NCBI GenBank assembly: GCA_029978705.1
Contig: JAPOIY010000006.1
Location: 40,750-104,749, forward strand
Direction: 5' to 3'
DNA length: 64,000 nt
Source of the DNA: Actinomycetota bacterium
GTDB taxonomy: Bacteria; Actinomycetota; Actinomycetes; S36-B12; GCA-2699445
The first letter of the stretch is position 1, and each line of letters starts with the position of its first letter. The translations under genes were made by a program, and so were the position numbers. This document shows positions 45,656-54,898 of the stretch, piece by piece. The notes under the pieces were generated by a model. It did no database searches and was not told where the DNA came from. It worked only from the letters and a program-made list of their open reading frames with translations.

Positions 45656-46336
45656 TCATCCGTCGAACGGGTCCCCCACGGCACCGTCCCGGAACGGCCC
45701 CTGCGCCTCCCGCGTGGCGGGCCCGACCCCCGCCAGACCCACGGCCGCCACGATGTCCTCCGGGCGCACCGTGGGCACGGTGCTGCGCACGATGACGACC
45801 AGCGCCCCCGGCTCGCAGGAGTGGGCCAGCCAACTGTCGGTGACGGGCACCTCGCGGGGCCCGGACTTGGTCATCCGGGTGACCGTGACGGGCGCACGGT
45901 CCAACAGCGCCGCCACAGCGGTGGCGATGGCGGGGGCCCCGGCGCCCGGGTACTCGATGCGCCAGCGGGACGCCTCCAGCCGGTCCGCCAGGCTGCCCCC
46001 CGGGGACACGGTTGCGGCCTCGACCCGGAAGCCGTCCGGCAGCCCCGCGTTGACGGCGGCGGCGACGTCCTGCGGGTCGCGCGGCTCGGCCAGACCGAGT
46101 TCGACGTACTCGGCCAGGCTCGCCGTGCCCGTCGGCACGGCGTTGGCGTAGGAGATGCGCGGATGGGGGTTGAAGCCGCCACTCATGGCGATGGGCAGTT
46201 GCGCGCGCCGCACCGCCCGCTCGAGGGCGCGCTGGAAGTCCCGCGCGCTGCCGAAACGCATCCGCCCGGTCTTGCTGTACCGCATCCGGACCCGCTGGAC
46301 GACGGGGTGGGCCTCGTTCGGGGACTGGCGCTTCAC
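45656..46336 (-). CDS. TIGR03936/DUF2344 radical-SAM-linked protein
   Basis: A 226-residue protein of the family that accompanies the TIGR03960 radical SAM protein. Seen: RVRMRYSKTGRMRFGSARDFQRALERA and AMSGGFNPHPRISYANAVPTG-type segments near the N terminus, then EYVELGLAEP. In other phyla this domain can be fused to the radical SAM partner. The GTG start at 46336 overlaps that gene's stop as GTGA. Function unknown; the strict pairing suggests a shared substrate, possibly RNA. It lies 248 bp upstream of rne. Confidence 0.85.
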   Translation of the reverse strand: MKRQSPNEAHPVVQRVRMRYSKTGRMRFGSARDFQRALERAVRRAQLPIAMSGGFNPHPRISYANAVPTGTASLAEYVELGLAEPRDPQDVAAAVNAGLPDGFRVEAATVSPGGSLADRLEASRWRIEYPGAGAPAIATAVAALLDRAPVTVTRMTKSGPREVPVTDSWLAHSCEPGALVVIVRSTVPTVRPEDIVAAVGLAGVGPATREAQGPFRDGAVGDPFDG

Positions 46337-48264
46337 GGGGTCGGCAGCCACACCCGTCCGGAGGGGCCCACCTGGATGGCAGTGTCCATGACATCGCACA
46401 CCCCGCAGGCGGAGCAGGGCGTCCACCGGCAGTCGCCCACCTCGTCCTCGGCGAGGGCGTCCTGCCAGTCCTGCCACAGCCACTCCGTGTCCAGCCCGGC
46501 GTCCAGGTGCTGCCACGGCAGCACCTCGTCGCGGTCCCGTTCGCGGGTGGTGTACCAGTCCAGGGAGACCGGCTGGTCGGCGAACACCTGCTCGGCCGCC
46601 GTCTGCCAGCGGTCGAAGGAGAAGTGCTCCGACCAGCCGTCGAACCGGCCGCCGCCGGACCACACGGCCTCGATCACGTCGGCGACCCGGCGGTCCCCGC
46701 GGGCCAGCAGTCCCTCCACGATGCCGGGCTGCCCGTCGTGGTACCGGAACCCGATGGCGCGGCCGTACTTCCGGTCGGACCGGATGTCGTCCCGCAGGAG
46801 CAGGAGGCGGCGGTCGGTCTCGGCGGCGGACAGTTGCGGGGCCCACTGGAACGGCGTGTGCGGCTTGGGGACGAACCCGCCGATCGACACGGTGCAGCGG
46901 ATGTCCTGACGTCCGGACACCTCCCGGCCGGCGCGGATCACTTCGCGGGCCAGCCGCCCGATCTGCAGCACGTCCGCGTCGGTCTCGGTGGGCAGGCCGC
47001 ACATGAAGTACAGCTTCACGTGGCGCCAGCCGCTGGCGTAGGCGGCCGTGACCGTGCGGATGAGGTCCTCCTCCGTCACCGTCTTGTTGATGACCCGGCG
47101 GACCCGTTCGCTGCCGCCCTCCGGGGCGAAGGTCAGGCCGGAGCGGCGGCCGTTGCGGGACAATTCGTCGGCCAGTTCGACGTTGAAGGCGTCCACCCGG
47201 GTGCTGGGCAGCGACAGCGACGTGCGGCTGTCGGCGTACCGGTCGGCGAGGCCCCGGGCCAGGTCCCCGATCTCGGAGTGGTCGGCGCTGGACAGGCTGA
47301 GCATGCCGACCTCGTTGAAGCCGGTGCGACGGATACCGCAGTCGATCATCTCTGCCACGGCGGCGCCGCTGCGTTCGCGCACCGGGCGGGTGATCATCCC
47401 GGCCTGGCAGAACCGGCAGCCGCGGGTGCAGCCGCGGAAGATCTCCACACTCATTCGTTCGTGGATCGTCTCCGCAACGGGAACCACCGGGGCCTTGGGG
47501 TACGGCCACTCGTCGAGATCCATGAGCGTGTGTTTCGCCACCCGCCACGGCACCCCCGCGCGGTCGGGGCGAATGGTGTCGATGGCGCCGTCGGGGCGGT
47601 AGGTGACGGTGTAGAAGGCCGGCACGTAGACGGTGCCGGTGCGCGCGAGGGACTCCAGCAGACCGACCCGGCCGCCCGGACACCCGGCCAGCCGCCACGC
47701 CCCGGTCAGTTCCGTGACCCGGCCCACGGCCTCCTCGCCGTCGCCCAGGACGACCGCGTCGAGGAAGGGCGCCATCGGTTCGGGGTTGAACGCGGAGTGG
47801 CCGCCCGCGATCACGAGCGGGTGGTCGTCGGTGCGGTGGGAGCTGCGCAGCGGGATGCCGGCCAGGTCCAGCAGGGTCAGCAGGTTGGTGTAGCCCAGCT
47901 CGGTGGCCAGGCTGACGCCGATCAGGTCGAAGTCCGCCAGGGAGCGGTGGGAGTCCACGGAGAACGAGGGCAGTCCCGCCTCGCGCAGTTCCGCCTCCAG
48001 GTCCGGCCAGACGGCGTAGGCCCGTTCCGCCAGGCAGTCGGCGCGCTCGTTGAGCACCTCGTACAGGATCTGGACGCCCTGGTTGGGCGCGCCGACCTCG
48101 TAGGCGTCGGGGTACACCAGCGCCCAGTGCACGGGCACCGACGTCCAGTCCTTGGCCACGGAGTTGACCTCGCCGCCCACGTACTGGATGGGTTTGCCGA
48201 CGCGGCCGAGGAGAGGCTCCAGCCGGGGATACAGGGACGTCGTGCCGTCATCCGCCGGGTGCAT
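46333..48264 (-). CDS. TIGR03960 family B12-type radical SAM protein
   Basis: A 643-residue radical SAM protein: N-terminal cobalamin-binding-like Rossmann region (residues about 30-230, with LVYPDAYEVGAPNQG and AGGHSAFNPEPMAPFLDAVVLGDGEE), the cluster motif CTRGCRFCQAG (Cys about 278, 282, 285), a TIM-barrel part with SLPSTRVDAFNVEL and LTFAPEGGSERVR, and a C-terminal Cys group CRWTPCSACGVCD. Reaction unknown. The ATG at 48264 follows TAACCT by six bases, where TAA is the rodA stop. Translationally coupled to the DUF2344 partner. Confidence 0.88.
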   Translation of the reverse strand: MHPADDGTTSLYPRLEPLLGRVGKPIQYVGGEVNSVAKDWTSVPVHWALVYPDAYEVGAPNQGVQILYEVLNERADCLAERAYAVWPDLEAELREAGLPSFSVDSHRSLADFDLIGVSLATELGYTNLLTLLDLAGIPLRSSHRTDDHPLVIAGGHSAFNPEPMAPFLDAVVLGDGEEAVGRVTELTGAWRLAGCPGGRVGLLESLARTGTVYVPAFYTVTYRPDGAIDTIRPDRAGVPWRVAKHTLMDLDEWPYPKAPVVPVAETIHERMSVEIFRGCTRGCRFCQAGMITRPVRERSGAAVAEMIDCGIRRTGFNEVGMLSLSSADHSEIGDLARGLADRYADSRTSLSLPSTRVDAFNVELADELSRNGRRSGLTFAPEGGSERVRRVINKTVTEEDLIRTVTAAYASGWRHVKLYFMCGLPTETDADVLQIGRLAREVIRAGREVSGRQDIRCTVSIGGFVPKPHTPFQWAPQLSAAETDRRLLLLRDDIRSDRKYGRAIGFRYHDGQPGIVEGLLARGDRRVADVIEAVWSGGGRFDGWSEHFSFDRWQTAAEQVFADQPVSLDWYTTRERDRDEVLPWQHLDAGLDTEWLWQDWQDALAEDEVGDCRWTPCSACGVCDVMDTAIQVGPSGRVWLPTP

Positions 48265-48270
48265 GGACCT

Positions 48271-48276
48271 AGGTTA
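48271..48276 (-). promoter_or_regulatory. -10 box TAACCT for leaderless radical SAM gene, overlapping the rodA stop
   Basis: Minus strand TAACCT-AGGTCC-ATG. TAA (48274-48276) is the rodA stop codon. A TTGGGG lies 18 bp upstream as possible -35. Confidence 0.55.
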
Positions 48277-49452
48277 GGGGCCGCGCCGGGTGTGCCCCAA
48301 TCGGGCCGGGGCCCCGCCGGAGGAACGCAGGCGCACCAGTTGCAGCAGTCCGATGCCGAGCCAGGCGGCGATCATCGAGGAACCGCCGTAGGACACGAAG
48401 GGCAACGTGACGCCGGTGACCGGCATCACGCCGAGGTTCATGCCGATGTTCTCGAACGCCTGCAGCCCGAACCAGGCCACCACGCCCACCGCCACCAGAC
48501 GGCCGAACATGTCCGAGGCGTCGGCGGCGATCCGCAGCCCCCGCCACACGATCGTGGCGATCAGCAGCAGGACGATGAGCGAGCCGAGCAGCCCCAGTTC
48601 CTCCGCCGCCACCGAGAACACGAAGTCGGAGTCGTTGACGGGGACGAACCCCCCCTGTGTCTGGGGCCCCGCGAGCAGTCCCCGCCCGGCAATACCGCCC
48701 GAGCCCACCGCGATGCGGGCCTGCAGGGTGTTCAGGCCCGCTCCGTACGGGTCGGCGGTGGGGTCCAGGAAGGACAGCAGCCGCTGCATCTGATAGTCGG
48801 CCAGGACGCCCAGGGCGATGGCTGCGCCCGCGACGACGGCGGTGACGGCGGCCAGACCCGCCAGCCAGCGCCAGGACACCCCGGCCACGACCATCACGGC
48901 GGCCACGATGCCCGTCATGATCATGGCGGTACCGGTGTCGTTGCCGACGAGCACGATGGCCAGGGGCAGGGCGGCCAGGGCCAGGGCGCGGACCACGGCC
49001 GCGTTCGGCACGGCGCCGTCGCGGGGGCGTCCGGCGAGGGTCGTGGCCAGGGCGCAGACGAGAGCCAGTTTGGCGAACTCGCTGGGCTGGATCGTGAACC
49101 CGATGGGCAGCGCCACCCAGGCGCGTGCCCCGGCGATGCTGACGCCCGCCGGCGTGTAGGGCAACAGCAGCGCGAGCAGTGATACCACGTAGAGGGCGGG
49201 GGTCCAGGCGCGCAGCGAGCGGGCCTCGACGCGGGTGATCGCGTAGGCGATCAGCAGGGACAACAGCACCGCGAGGAGCTGCCGCCGGGCCGGCCCGGTG
49301 CCGTCGCCGGCGCCGATGCCCGCCGAGGCGATCAGCACGCAGCCCAGCACCGACAGCGCGAGCGCGGCGAAGATGAGGACCCAGTCGAACCGGGAGGCGC
49401 GCAGCAGGTCGTGACGCGGCGGCGCCGCGGTGGGCCGTACCGGGGCGCTCAT
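48274..49452 (-). CDS. rodA: RodA/FtsW-type peptidoglycan polymerase
   Basis: SEDS glycosyltransferase of the elongation complex, 392 aa with about ten membrane helices. Seen: IGFTIQPSEFAKLALVCAL, LVGNDTGTAMIMTGIVAAV, and the C-terminal QAFENIGMNLGVMPVTGVTLPFVSYGGSS family signature. ATG at 49452 overlaps the PBP2 stop as ATGA. It polymerises lipid II with the transpeptidase encoded just upstream. Confidence 0.95.
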   Translation of the reverse strand: MSAPVRPTAAPPRHDLLRASRFDWVLIFAALALSVLGCVLIASAGIGAGDGTGPARRQLLAVLLSLLIAYAITRVEARSLRAWTPALYVVSLLALLLPYTPAGVSIAGARAWVALPIGFTIQPSEFAKLALVCALATTLAGRPRDGAVPNAAVVRALALAALPLAIVLVGNDTGTAMIMTGIVAAVMVVAGVSWRWLAGLAAVTAVVAGAAIALGVLADYQMQRLLSFLDPTADPYGAGLNTLQARIAVGSGGIAGRGLLAGPQTQGGFVPVNDSDFVFSVAAEELGLLGSLIVLLLIATIVWRGLRIAADASDMFGRLVAVGVVAWFGLQAFENIGMNLGVMPVTGVTLPFVSYGGSSMIAAWLGIGLLQLVRLRSSGGAPARLGHTRRGP

Positions 49453-51482
49453 CCGGCCTCCCCCCGCACGGCTGGGATGTCTGCGGGGGGCCCGCTGCGG
49501 GGGAACGCCGCGGGGCCGCCGACTCCGAACAGCGACTCGTAGATCGACCGCACCGCGGGCGCAGCGGTCTCGCCGCCGGCGCCACCGTTGGTGACCATGG
49601 CCACGACGGCGTAGCGGGGGTCATCGGCCGGAGCGAAGGACGCGAACCACGACGTGGAGTTCTCGCCGTCGACCTGTGCGGTCCCGGTCTTGCCGGCCAC
49701 CGGATAGCGGTCCAGGGGGAACCCCGCGAACGCCGTGGCCGCGGTCCCCCCCAGGTGCACGACGTCCGGCAGGGCGCGCCGCAGGAAGGCCAGCGCCGCC
49801 CGGTCGGTGAGCTGCCCGGTGGCGTGGGGGGTGATCTCGCGCGCGACGCTGCCGTCCCGGCCGACCAGGGCGCGGGCGACGGTGGGCTGCCACACGGTGC
49901 CGCCGTTGGCGATCGCGGCGTACGCGACGGCCAGTTGCAGCGGGGAGGCAGCGGTCAGTCCCTGCCCGATCGCGCCGTTGATGGCGTCACCGGGGCGCCA
50001 GACCATGCCGGAACGGCAGTTCTCCCGGTCCAGCGCCGTGAAGTAGTCGGCGCGGGCGGGGTCGGAGCGGCGCAGGCGGGGGTAGCCGGCATCGGCCGCG
50101 GCACACCAGGCATCGTGGCGCTCATCCCACAGCCGGTACTTCTGGTCGGGGCTGGCGACCATGCCGGCGGCCTCGGCCGGCAGGTCGACGCCGGTCGGGC
50201 GGCCCAGCCCGAGGTCGTGGGCGGCGCGGGCGATCGGGTCCACGGCCCCCGCGCCCTGCCGCTCGCCGCCGTTGGTCCGCCAAAGCCGGTCGGCGGCCCG
50301 GTAGAACACCGTGTTGCAGGACACGGCGAGGGCCCGGCGCAGGGTCAGGCTGCCGTAGGCCTGCGACTCGTGGTTGGTGAAGGTGCGCCCACCCGCCGTG
50401 TAGGAGCTGGGGCAGTCGTACTGCTCGTCGGTCGTGTAGCCGGAGCGCAGCATGCCGAGCACGCTGATGGGTTTGAACGCCGACCCGGGGGGCGCCGTGC
50501 CGGTCGTTGCGTACGGCACGAGGGCGCCGGAGTCCGACAGGGTGCGGTAGTCGTCCTCGGTGATGCCGCCGACCCACTGCGCGGGCGAGAAATCGGGCTT
50601 GGAGCCCATGGCCAGGACCCGCCCGGTACGTACGTCGAGCACCACGGCCGCCGCGCGCGCCTCGCTGCTGCCCGCGTATCCGAGGGCGGTGGTGAGGGCG
50701 GCGTCGGTCCGCGCCTGCAGCGGGGCGCTCAGGGACGTGACCAGGTCCGCGCCGGGCTGCGCCGCGACGAGCTGCCGGCTGCCGGTGACATCGCCCGCCG
50801 CGTCGACCAGGAGCCGTCGTTGCCCACCGTGGCCACGCAGATCGGCGTCGTACTGCTGCTCCAGGCCGCCGCGGCCCATCAGGTCGGCCGACGTCAGCGA
50901 CGGGTCGGCGGCGAGTTCCTCCGCCGACACCGCCCCGAGGTAGCCCAGCAGGTGCCCTGCGGAGAGGTCCGTGGCGGGGTAGGACCGGTGCACGGCCTTG
51001 GTCACGGTCACGCCGGGGTACGACGCGGGGGTCTCCGCGAGCGGCAGCAGCGCGGCACGGTCGGTCCCGGTCACGGTGACGGGGGCCTGCGGGCTGCCGT
51101 CGTCGCACAGCGGCCGGGGCGCCGCCCCGGGGGTGCCGCAGGCGGTGAGGCGTTGGCGCAGTCGGTCCGGGGACAGTCCGAGGGCTTGCGCGACCCGGCG
51201 CAGGACATGCGCGCCCCCGTTGGGTTGCTGGGCCAGGACCTGGCGGTCGATGAGCACGCCGGTAGCGGAGGTGTTCGCGGCCAGGGCGCGGCCGGAGGAG
51301 TCGACGATCAGGCCGCGGGGGGCGGGGTCGGGCACGACGCGGGTGCGGTTGTCCTCGGCCGCCTCGGCCAGGGCCGGACCGCGGAAGACGGCCAGTTCCA
51401 CCAGGCGCCCGACCAGCACCAGCAGCAGGGAAGCCAACAGGACCCCGACCAGGAGCAGCCGGCGTCCGGAGGACTGCGTCAT
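49449..51482 (-). CDS. mrdA: Penicillin-binding protein 2, elongation transpeptidase
   Basis: A 677-residue class B PBP: one N-terminal membrane anchor (about 8-32), dimerisation domain starting RGLIVDSSGRALAAN, and transpeptidase domain with SAFK (Ser334, Lys337), SCN (388-390) and KTG (598-600). It cross-links peptidoglycan made by RodA. The ATG at 51482 overlaps mreD as ATGA. Cluster mreB-mreC-mreD-mrdA-rodA is complete, so the cell should elongate as a rod or by a related mode. Confidence 0.95.
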   Translation of the reverse strand: MTQSSGRRLLLVGVLLASLLLVLVGRLVELAVFRGPALAEAAEDNRTRVVPDPAPRGLIVDSSGRALAANTSATGVLIDRQVLAQQPNGGAHVLRRVAQALGLSPDRLRQRLTACGTPGAAPRPLCDDGSPQAPVTVTGTDRAALLPLAETPASYPGVTVTKAVHRSYPATDLSAGHLLGYLGAVSAEELAADPSLTSADLMGRGGLEQQYDADLRGHGGQRRLLVDAAGDVTGSRQLVAAQPGADLVTSLSAPLQARTDAALTTALGYAGSSEARAAAVVLDVRTGRVLAMGSKPDFSPAQWVGGITEDDYRTLSDSGALVPYATTGTAPPGSAFKPISVLGMLRSGYTTDEQYDCPSSYTAGGRTFTNHESQAYGSLTLRRALAVSCNTVFYRAADRLWRTNGGERQGAGAVDPIARAAHDLGLGRPTGVDLPAEAAGMVASPDQKYRLWDERHDAWCAAADAGYPRLRRSDPARADYFTALDRENCRSGMVWRPGDAINGAIGQGLTAASPLQLAVAYAAIANGGTVWQPTVARALVGRDGSVAREITPHATGQLTDRAALAFLRRALPDVVHLGGTAATAFAGFPLDRYPVAGKTGTAQVDGENSTSWFASFAPADDPRYAVVAMVTNGGAGGETAAPAVRSIYESLFGVGGPAAFPRSGPPADIPAVRGEAG

Positions 51483-52015
51483 CCGATCACCGCCCGGGGC
51501 CGACGGCGGCGCCGCTCGGTACCCCCGGCCCGCCGCACGGCCGCCCCGATTCCCGGCACGACCGCCAGTCCGACGATGCCTGTGAGCACACTGCTGATCA
51601 GGAGCGCCGGCAGCACCTGACCCGGGCCCGGGGCGCCGGCGGACAGGATGGTGGCGAGCAGCCACTGCCCGGCGCCGGCCAGCATCGCCAGTCCGGCGAC
51701 CACCGCGAGGAGTTGCAGCGGCGCCAGACCGCGGGGGTCGCGTACCCGGCCCGCCAGGTAGCCGACGACGACCAGGGCGAGGGCCGACGCCCCCACCAGC
51801 CCGTCGGCGGGGGGCAGGACGTCGAGCGCCAGCCCCGCACAGAATCCGGCGACCGGGCCAGCCGTGCGACCGCACGCCATGGCCACCCCGATCACGGCTG
51901 CCGTGACCAGGCTCGGCGCGGCGAACGGCAGGCGGGCCAGCACCGTGAACTGGAGAAGCACGGCGACGGCCACACAGACCCCGGCCGTCGTCAGTTGCCA
52001 CTGCCGGGGAGTCAT
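51479..52015 (-). CDS. mreD: Rod shape-determining protein MreD
   Basis: A 178-residue protein with about five membrane helices and few charged residues, ending in a basic Arg-rich tail. MreD is poorly conserved in sequence; the call rests on size, topology (including the segment LALDVLPPADGLVGASALAL) and its position between mreC and PBP2 with ATGA overlaps at both ends. Confidence 0.88.
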   Translation of the reverse strand: MTPRQWQLTTAGVCVAVAVLLQFTVLARLPFAAPSLVTAAVIGVAMACGRTAGPVAGFCAGLALDVLPPADGLVGASALALVVVGYLAGRVRDPRGLAPLQLLAVVAGLAMLAGAGQWLLATILSAGAPGPGQVLPALLISSVLTGIVGLAVVPGIGAAVRRAGGTERRRRRPRAVIG

Positions 52016-52878
52016 GGCGTCACCCCCGGGGGCGGCCGCAGGACGATGACGTGGTCGACGGTGTCGGTGGTGACCGCCGGTTCGACGGTGATCTCCCGGG
52101 CGAGGTCGCCGAGGCCCCCGGACACGGTGCGGACCGACCCGACGGTCAGACCGGGCGGGTAGGGCCAGCCGTCGTCGGAGCCCAGCGTGGTCACCTTCTG
52201 CCCTGTGCCGAGGTCGGCGAGCGGGTCCACGTGGTCGAGCAGAGCCGCGTGCGGGTTGCCCGTGCCGCGCACGAGGGCGGCGTGGTCGCCGACCCGCACC
52301 GCCACCGCGCTGGCGGGGTCGGTGAGCAGCAGCACGGAGCTGGTGGCGCCGGACACGGTTGCCACCCGCCCGACCAGGCCCCCGGCCACGAGGACCGGGG
52401 CGTCGGGCACGATCCCGTCCGCGGCGCCGGCATCGAGCGTCACGGCAGCCGCGCCCAGCGCGGGGTCCCCCGCGACGACACGTGCGGCGACGGCGGCCTG
52501 GGCCATGTCGGCGGCCCGCTGCTCCGCGGCGGCTGCCGCCCCCTGGTCGTCGACCTGCTCGGCGAGGGCATCCCCCCGCAGAGCGAGTCGGCGGTTGGCC
52601 TCCTCCAACTCCGCGACGCGTTGCTGCAACTGTTCGGTGTCGGCGCGCCGGAAACCGGCGGTGCGCAGCGGGCCGAATACGGAGTCGGCCGCGGTCTGCA
52701 CCGGACCCCCCGCCACCGCCCCGACGGCGCGCAGGGCATCAGTCGGCCCCCCGCGCAGGTCCAGCAGCATCAGGCTCAGGCTCACCGCCGCCAGGACGGC
52801 GGCCACGGCCCCGGGCGCCCAGGACCGGCGGCGCCTACTGCGGGTGGCCGGTTCGCGAGTGATGGGGGAAGCGCTCAC
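52012..52878 (-). CDS. mreC: Rod shape-determining protein MreC
   Basis: A 288-residue bitopic protein: basic N terminus, one membrane helix (about 23-42), a coiled coil (about 80-125, LQQRVAELEEANRRLAL), and the periplasmic beta domain (VVAGDPALGAAAVTLDAG, VPDAPVLVAGGLVGRV). It scaffolds the elongation complex. GTG start at 52878, 6 bp after mreB. Confidence 0.93.
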   Translation of the reverse strand: MSASPITREPATRSRRRRSWAPGAVAAVLAAVSLSLMLLDLRGGPTDALRAVGAVAGGPVQTAADSVFGPLRTAGFRRADTEQLQQRVAELEEANRRLALRGDALAEQVDDQGAAAAAEQRAADMAQAAVAARVVAGDPALGAAAVTLDAGAADGIVPDAPVLVAGGLVGRVATVSGATSSVLLLTDPASAVAVRVGDHAALVRGTGNPHAALLDHVDPLADLGTGQKVTTLGSDDGWPYPPGLTVGSVRTVSGGLGDLAREITVEPAVTTDTVDHVIVLRPPPGVTP

Positions 52879-52884
52879 CCCGGA

Positions 52885-53895
52885 TCACCGCCGCGGCCGG
52901 TTCATCAACAGCGGTTGCAGGTCGGCGAACTCCTCCACGCAGCGGCCGGCGCCCAGCGCCACGCAGCGCAGGGGGTCCGGCGCCGTGCGCACGGGCATCC
53001 GGGTCTCGTGATGCAGCCGCTGGTCCAGGCCGCGCAGCATGGCGCCGCCGCCGGTCAGCACGATGCCGCGGTCCATGACGTCGCCCGCCAGTTCCGGCGG
53101 GGTGCGGTCGAGCGTCGAGCGCACGGCGTCGACGATGGCGGTGACGGGTTCGTCGAGGGCCTCGCGGATCTCCTCGGCGGAGACCACGACCGTGCGGGGC
53201 AGTCCGGACACCAGGTCCCGCCCGCGGATCTCGGCGTCGGGTTCGTCGGCGGCCGGGTAGGCGGACCCGATGGTGACCTTGACACGTTCGGCGGTGCGTT
53301 CCCCGAGCAGCAGGGAGTAATGCTTCTTCATGTGCTGCACGAGCGCGTCGTCCATGGCGTCGCCGCCGACGCGGGCCGACATGCTGACCACCACCCCGCC
53401 CAGGGACACCACGGCGACCTCGGTCGTGCCGCCGCCGACGTCGACCACCATGGAGCCGGCGGCCTCGTAGACGGGTAGCCCGGCGCCGATCGCGGCGGCC
53501 ATCGGCTCCTCGATCAGGAAGACGCGGCGGGCGCCCGCGGCGTAGCCGGCGTCCTCGACCGCGCGGCGCTCCACACCGGTGATCCCGGAGGGCACACACA
53601 CCACGAGGCGGGGTTTGGCGAGCGCACGCCGCGGCTGGGCGCGGGCGACGAAGTGGCGCAGCATGTCCTCGGCCGCCTCGAAGTCGGCGATGACGCCCTG
53701 CGACAGCGGGCGGACGGCGACGACGTCCTCAGGGGTCCGGCCGAGCATGTCCTTGGCCCGCTCCCCGATGGCGATGGCGTTACCGGAGTGCTGGTCGACG
53801 GCGACGACACTCGGTTCGTCCACCACGACGCCGCGGCCCCGGACGTAGACGAGTGTGTTCGCGGTACCCAGGTCGACGGCCAGGTCCCGCCCCAT
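52885..53895 (-). CDS. mreB: Rod shape-determining protein MreB, actin-like
   Basis: 336-residue bacterial actin: phosphate-1 motif DLAVDLGTANTLVYVRG, VCVPSGITGVERRAV, phosphate-2 VVDVGGGTTEVAVVSL and adenosine motif GIVLTGGGAMLRGLD. ATG at 53895 is chosen because GAAGG lies eight bases upstream and the family begins near GRDLAVDLG. The frame stays open to 53928, but that extension would use a TTA codon, very rare in such genomes. Upstream is a 182-bp leader with imperfect direct repeats. Confidence 0.96.
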   Translation of the reverse strand: MGRDLAVDLGTANTLVYVRGRGVVVDEPSVVAVDQHSGNAIAIGERAKDMLGRTPEDVVAVRPLSQGVIADFEAAEDMLRHFVARAQPRRALAKPRLVVCVPSGITGVERRAVEDAGYAAGARRVFLIEEPMAAAIGAGLPVYEAAGSMVVDVGGGTTEVAVVSLGGVVVSMSARVGGDAMDDALVQHMKKHYSLLLGERTAERVKVTIGSAYPAADEPDAEIRGRDLVSGLPRTVVVSAEEIREALDEPVTAIVDAVRSTLDRTPPELAGDVMDRGIVLTGGGAMLRGLDQRLHHETRMPVRTAPDPLRCVALGAGRCVEEFADLQPLLMNRPRR

Positions 53896-53918
53896 GAGCG
53901 CGCCTTCTAACCCCATTT

Positions 53919-53996
53919 GCCACCCCACGACCGTCGCCGGTCACCGATCCACCCTGACCTCTCGCGCCACCCCGACGCTCGCCGGTCACTGACCCC
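53919..53996 (-). repeat. Two imperfect direct repeats in the mreB leader
   Basis: About 30-bp copies at 53919-53950 and 53966-53996 (period about 47 bp), each holding GTGACCGGCGA and GGGGTGGC on the minus strand. They sit 24-101 bases before the mreB ATG. Possible operator or structural leader; no known motif. Confidence 0.55.
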
Positions 53997-54077
53997 TGAC
54001 GCTGTGCGCCAAGTGGCCACTGTACGTCCCGGGCAGACCCCTGGGAAGACACATCCGACCGGCGCGTCCGGGTGAAT

Positions 54078-54491
54078 TCAGGACGACAGCGACGGGAAGA
54101 ACAGCCCGATCTCCCGAGCGGCCGACTGCGCCGAGTCGGAGCCGTGCACGACGTTGTTCTGCATCTCGGTGGCCAGGTCGCCGCGGATCGTGCCCGGCGC
54201 GGCGTCGACCGGGTTGGTCGCGCCCATCATGGTGCGCCACGCGGGGATGGCGTCCGGTCCCTCGATGACACCGGCCAGCAGCGGACCGCTGGTGATGAAG
54301 GCGACGAGATCGCCGAAGAACGGCTTGTCCTTGTGCTCGGCGTAGTGCTCCCCGGCGATCTCCGCGTCGAGGGTGCGCAGCTCGAGGGCGACGAAGCGGA
54401 ACCCCTTGGTCTCGATCCGCGCGACGACCTCGCCCATGAGGCCACGGGCGACGCCGTCGGGCTTGACGAGGATCAAGGTGCGTTCGGACAT
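54078..54491 (-). CDS. ndk: Nucleoside diphosphate kinase
   Basis: 137-residue NDP kinase that balances NTP pools: [18 protein letters not shown] at the N terminus, [20 protein letters not shown], and the phospho-His in [20 protein letters not shown] at 54491 with GAGGAG six bases upstream. It follows DUF4233 and folC, the usual actinobacterial order. Confidence 0.97.
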   Translation of the reverse strand: MSERTLILVKPDGVARGLMGEVVARIETKGFRFVALELRTLDAEIAGEHYAEHKDKPFFGDLVAFITSGPLLAGVIEGPDAIPAWRTMMGATNPVDAAPGTIRGDLATEMQNNVVHGSDSAQSAAREIGLFFPSLSS

Positions 54492-54505
54492 CGGGGCTCC
54501 TCGGG

Positions 54506-54898
54506 TCAGGACTGGTCGGCGGGACGGACGTCCCCAGTGTCGCCGACGACCGCCGGACCGTCCGACGCGGGGGTCGCGGCTGCCTTGGCCGCGTCGACGC
54601 GCCGGGCCAGCCGGACCGCGGCGTAGAACAGCCCGGTGAAGATGACCGCCAGGATGATGAGCGGCACCAGGGGGACCAGGAAGCCGGCGGCCAGGGTGAG
54701 CACCTGGATGGCCCAGCCGACCGCGACCCCCACCGGCCGCGTGATGGTGGCGATCGCGACCCCGATCAGGACGGTGATGATCGCCAGGAACCCCCACGCG
54801 GCGGGCGCGCGCACGTCGGCGGTGTTCACCGCCACCGGCACCGCCAGGGCGACGATCAGCCACTCGAACGCCAGGACGGTGGTCCCCAGCACCCTCAC
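54506..54898 (-). CDS. DUF4233 membrane protein
   Basis: A 130-residue membrane protein with four hydrophobic helices and a polar C-terminal tail. DUF4233 genes are found between folC and ndk in actinobacteria, which is the main reason for the call along with [16 protein letters not shown] at the start. Function unknown. The GTG at 54898 overlaps folC as GTGA. Confidence 0.85.
   Translation of the reverse strand: MRVLGTTVLAFEWLIVALAVPVAVNTADVRAPAAWGFLAIITVLIGVAIATITRPVGVAVGWAIQVLTLAAGFLVPLVPLIILAVIFTGLFYAAVRLARRVDAAKAAATPASDGPAVVGDTGDVRPADQS

Noticed and set aside
53896..53928. mreB start 11 codons upstream at 53928
   Set aside because: The extension needs a TTA codon, very rare in genomes of this type, and has no ribosome-binding site, whereas 53895 has GAAGG at good spacing.
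53780..54052. Minus-strand 90-codon frame covering the mreB leader
   Set aside because: It is built from the leader repeats and runs out of frame into mreB, with no ribosome-binding site or recognisable product.
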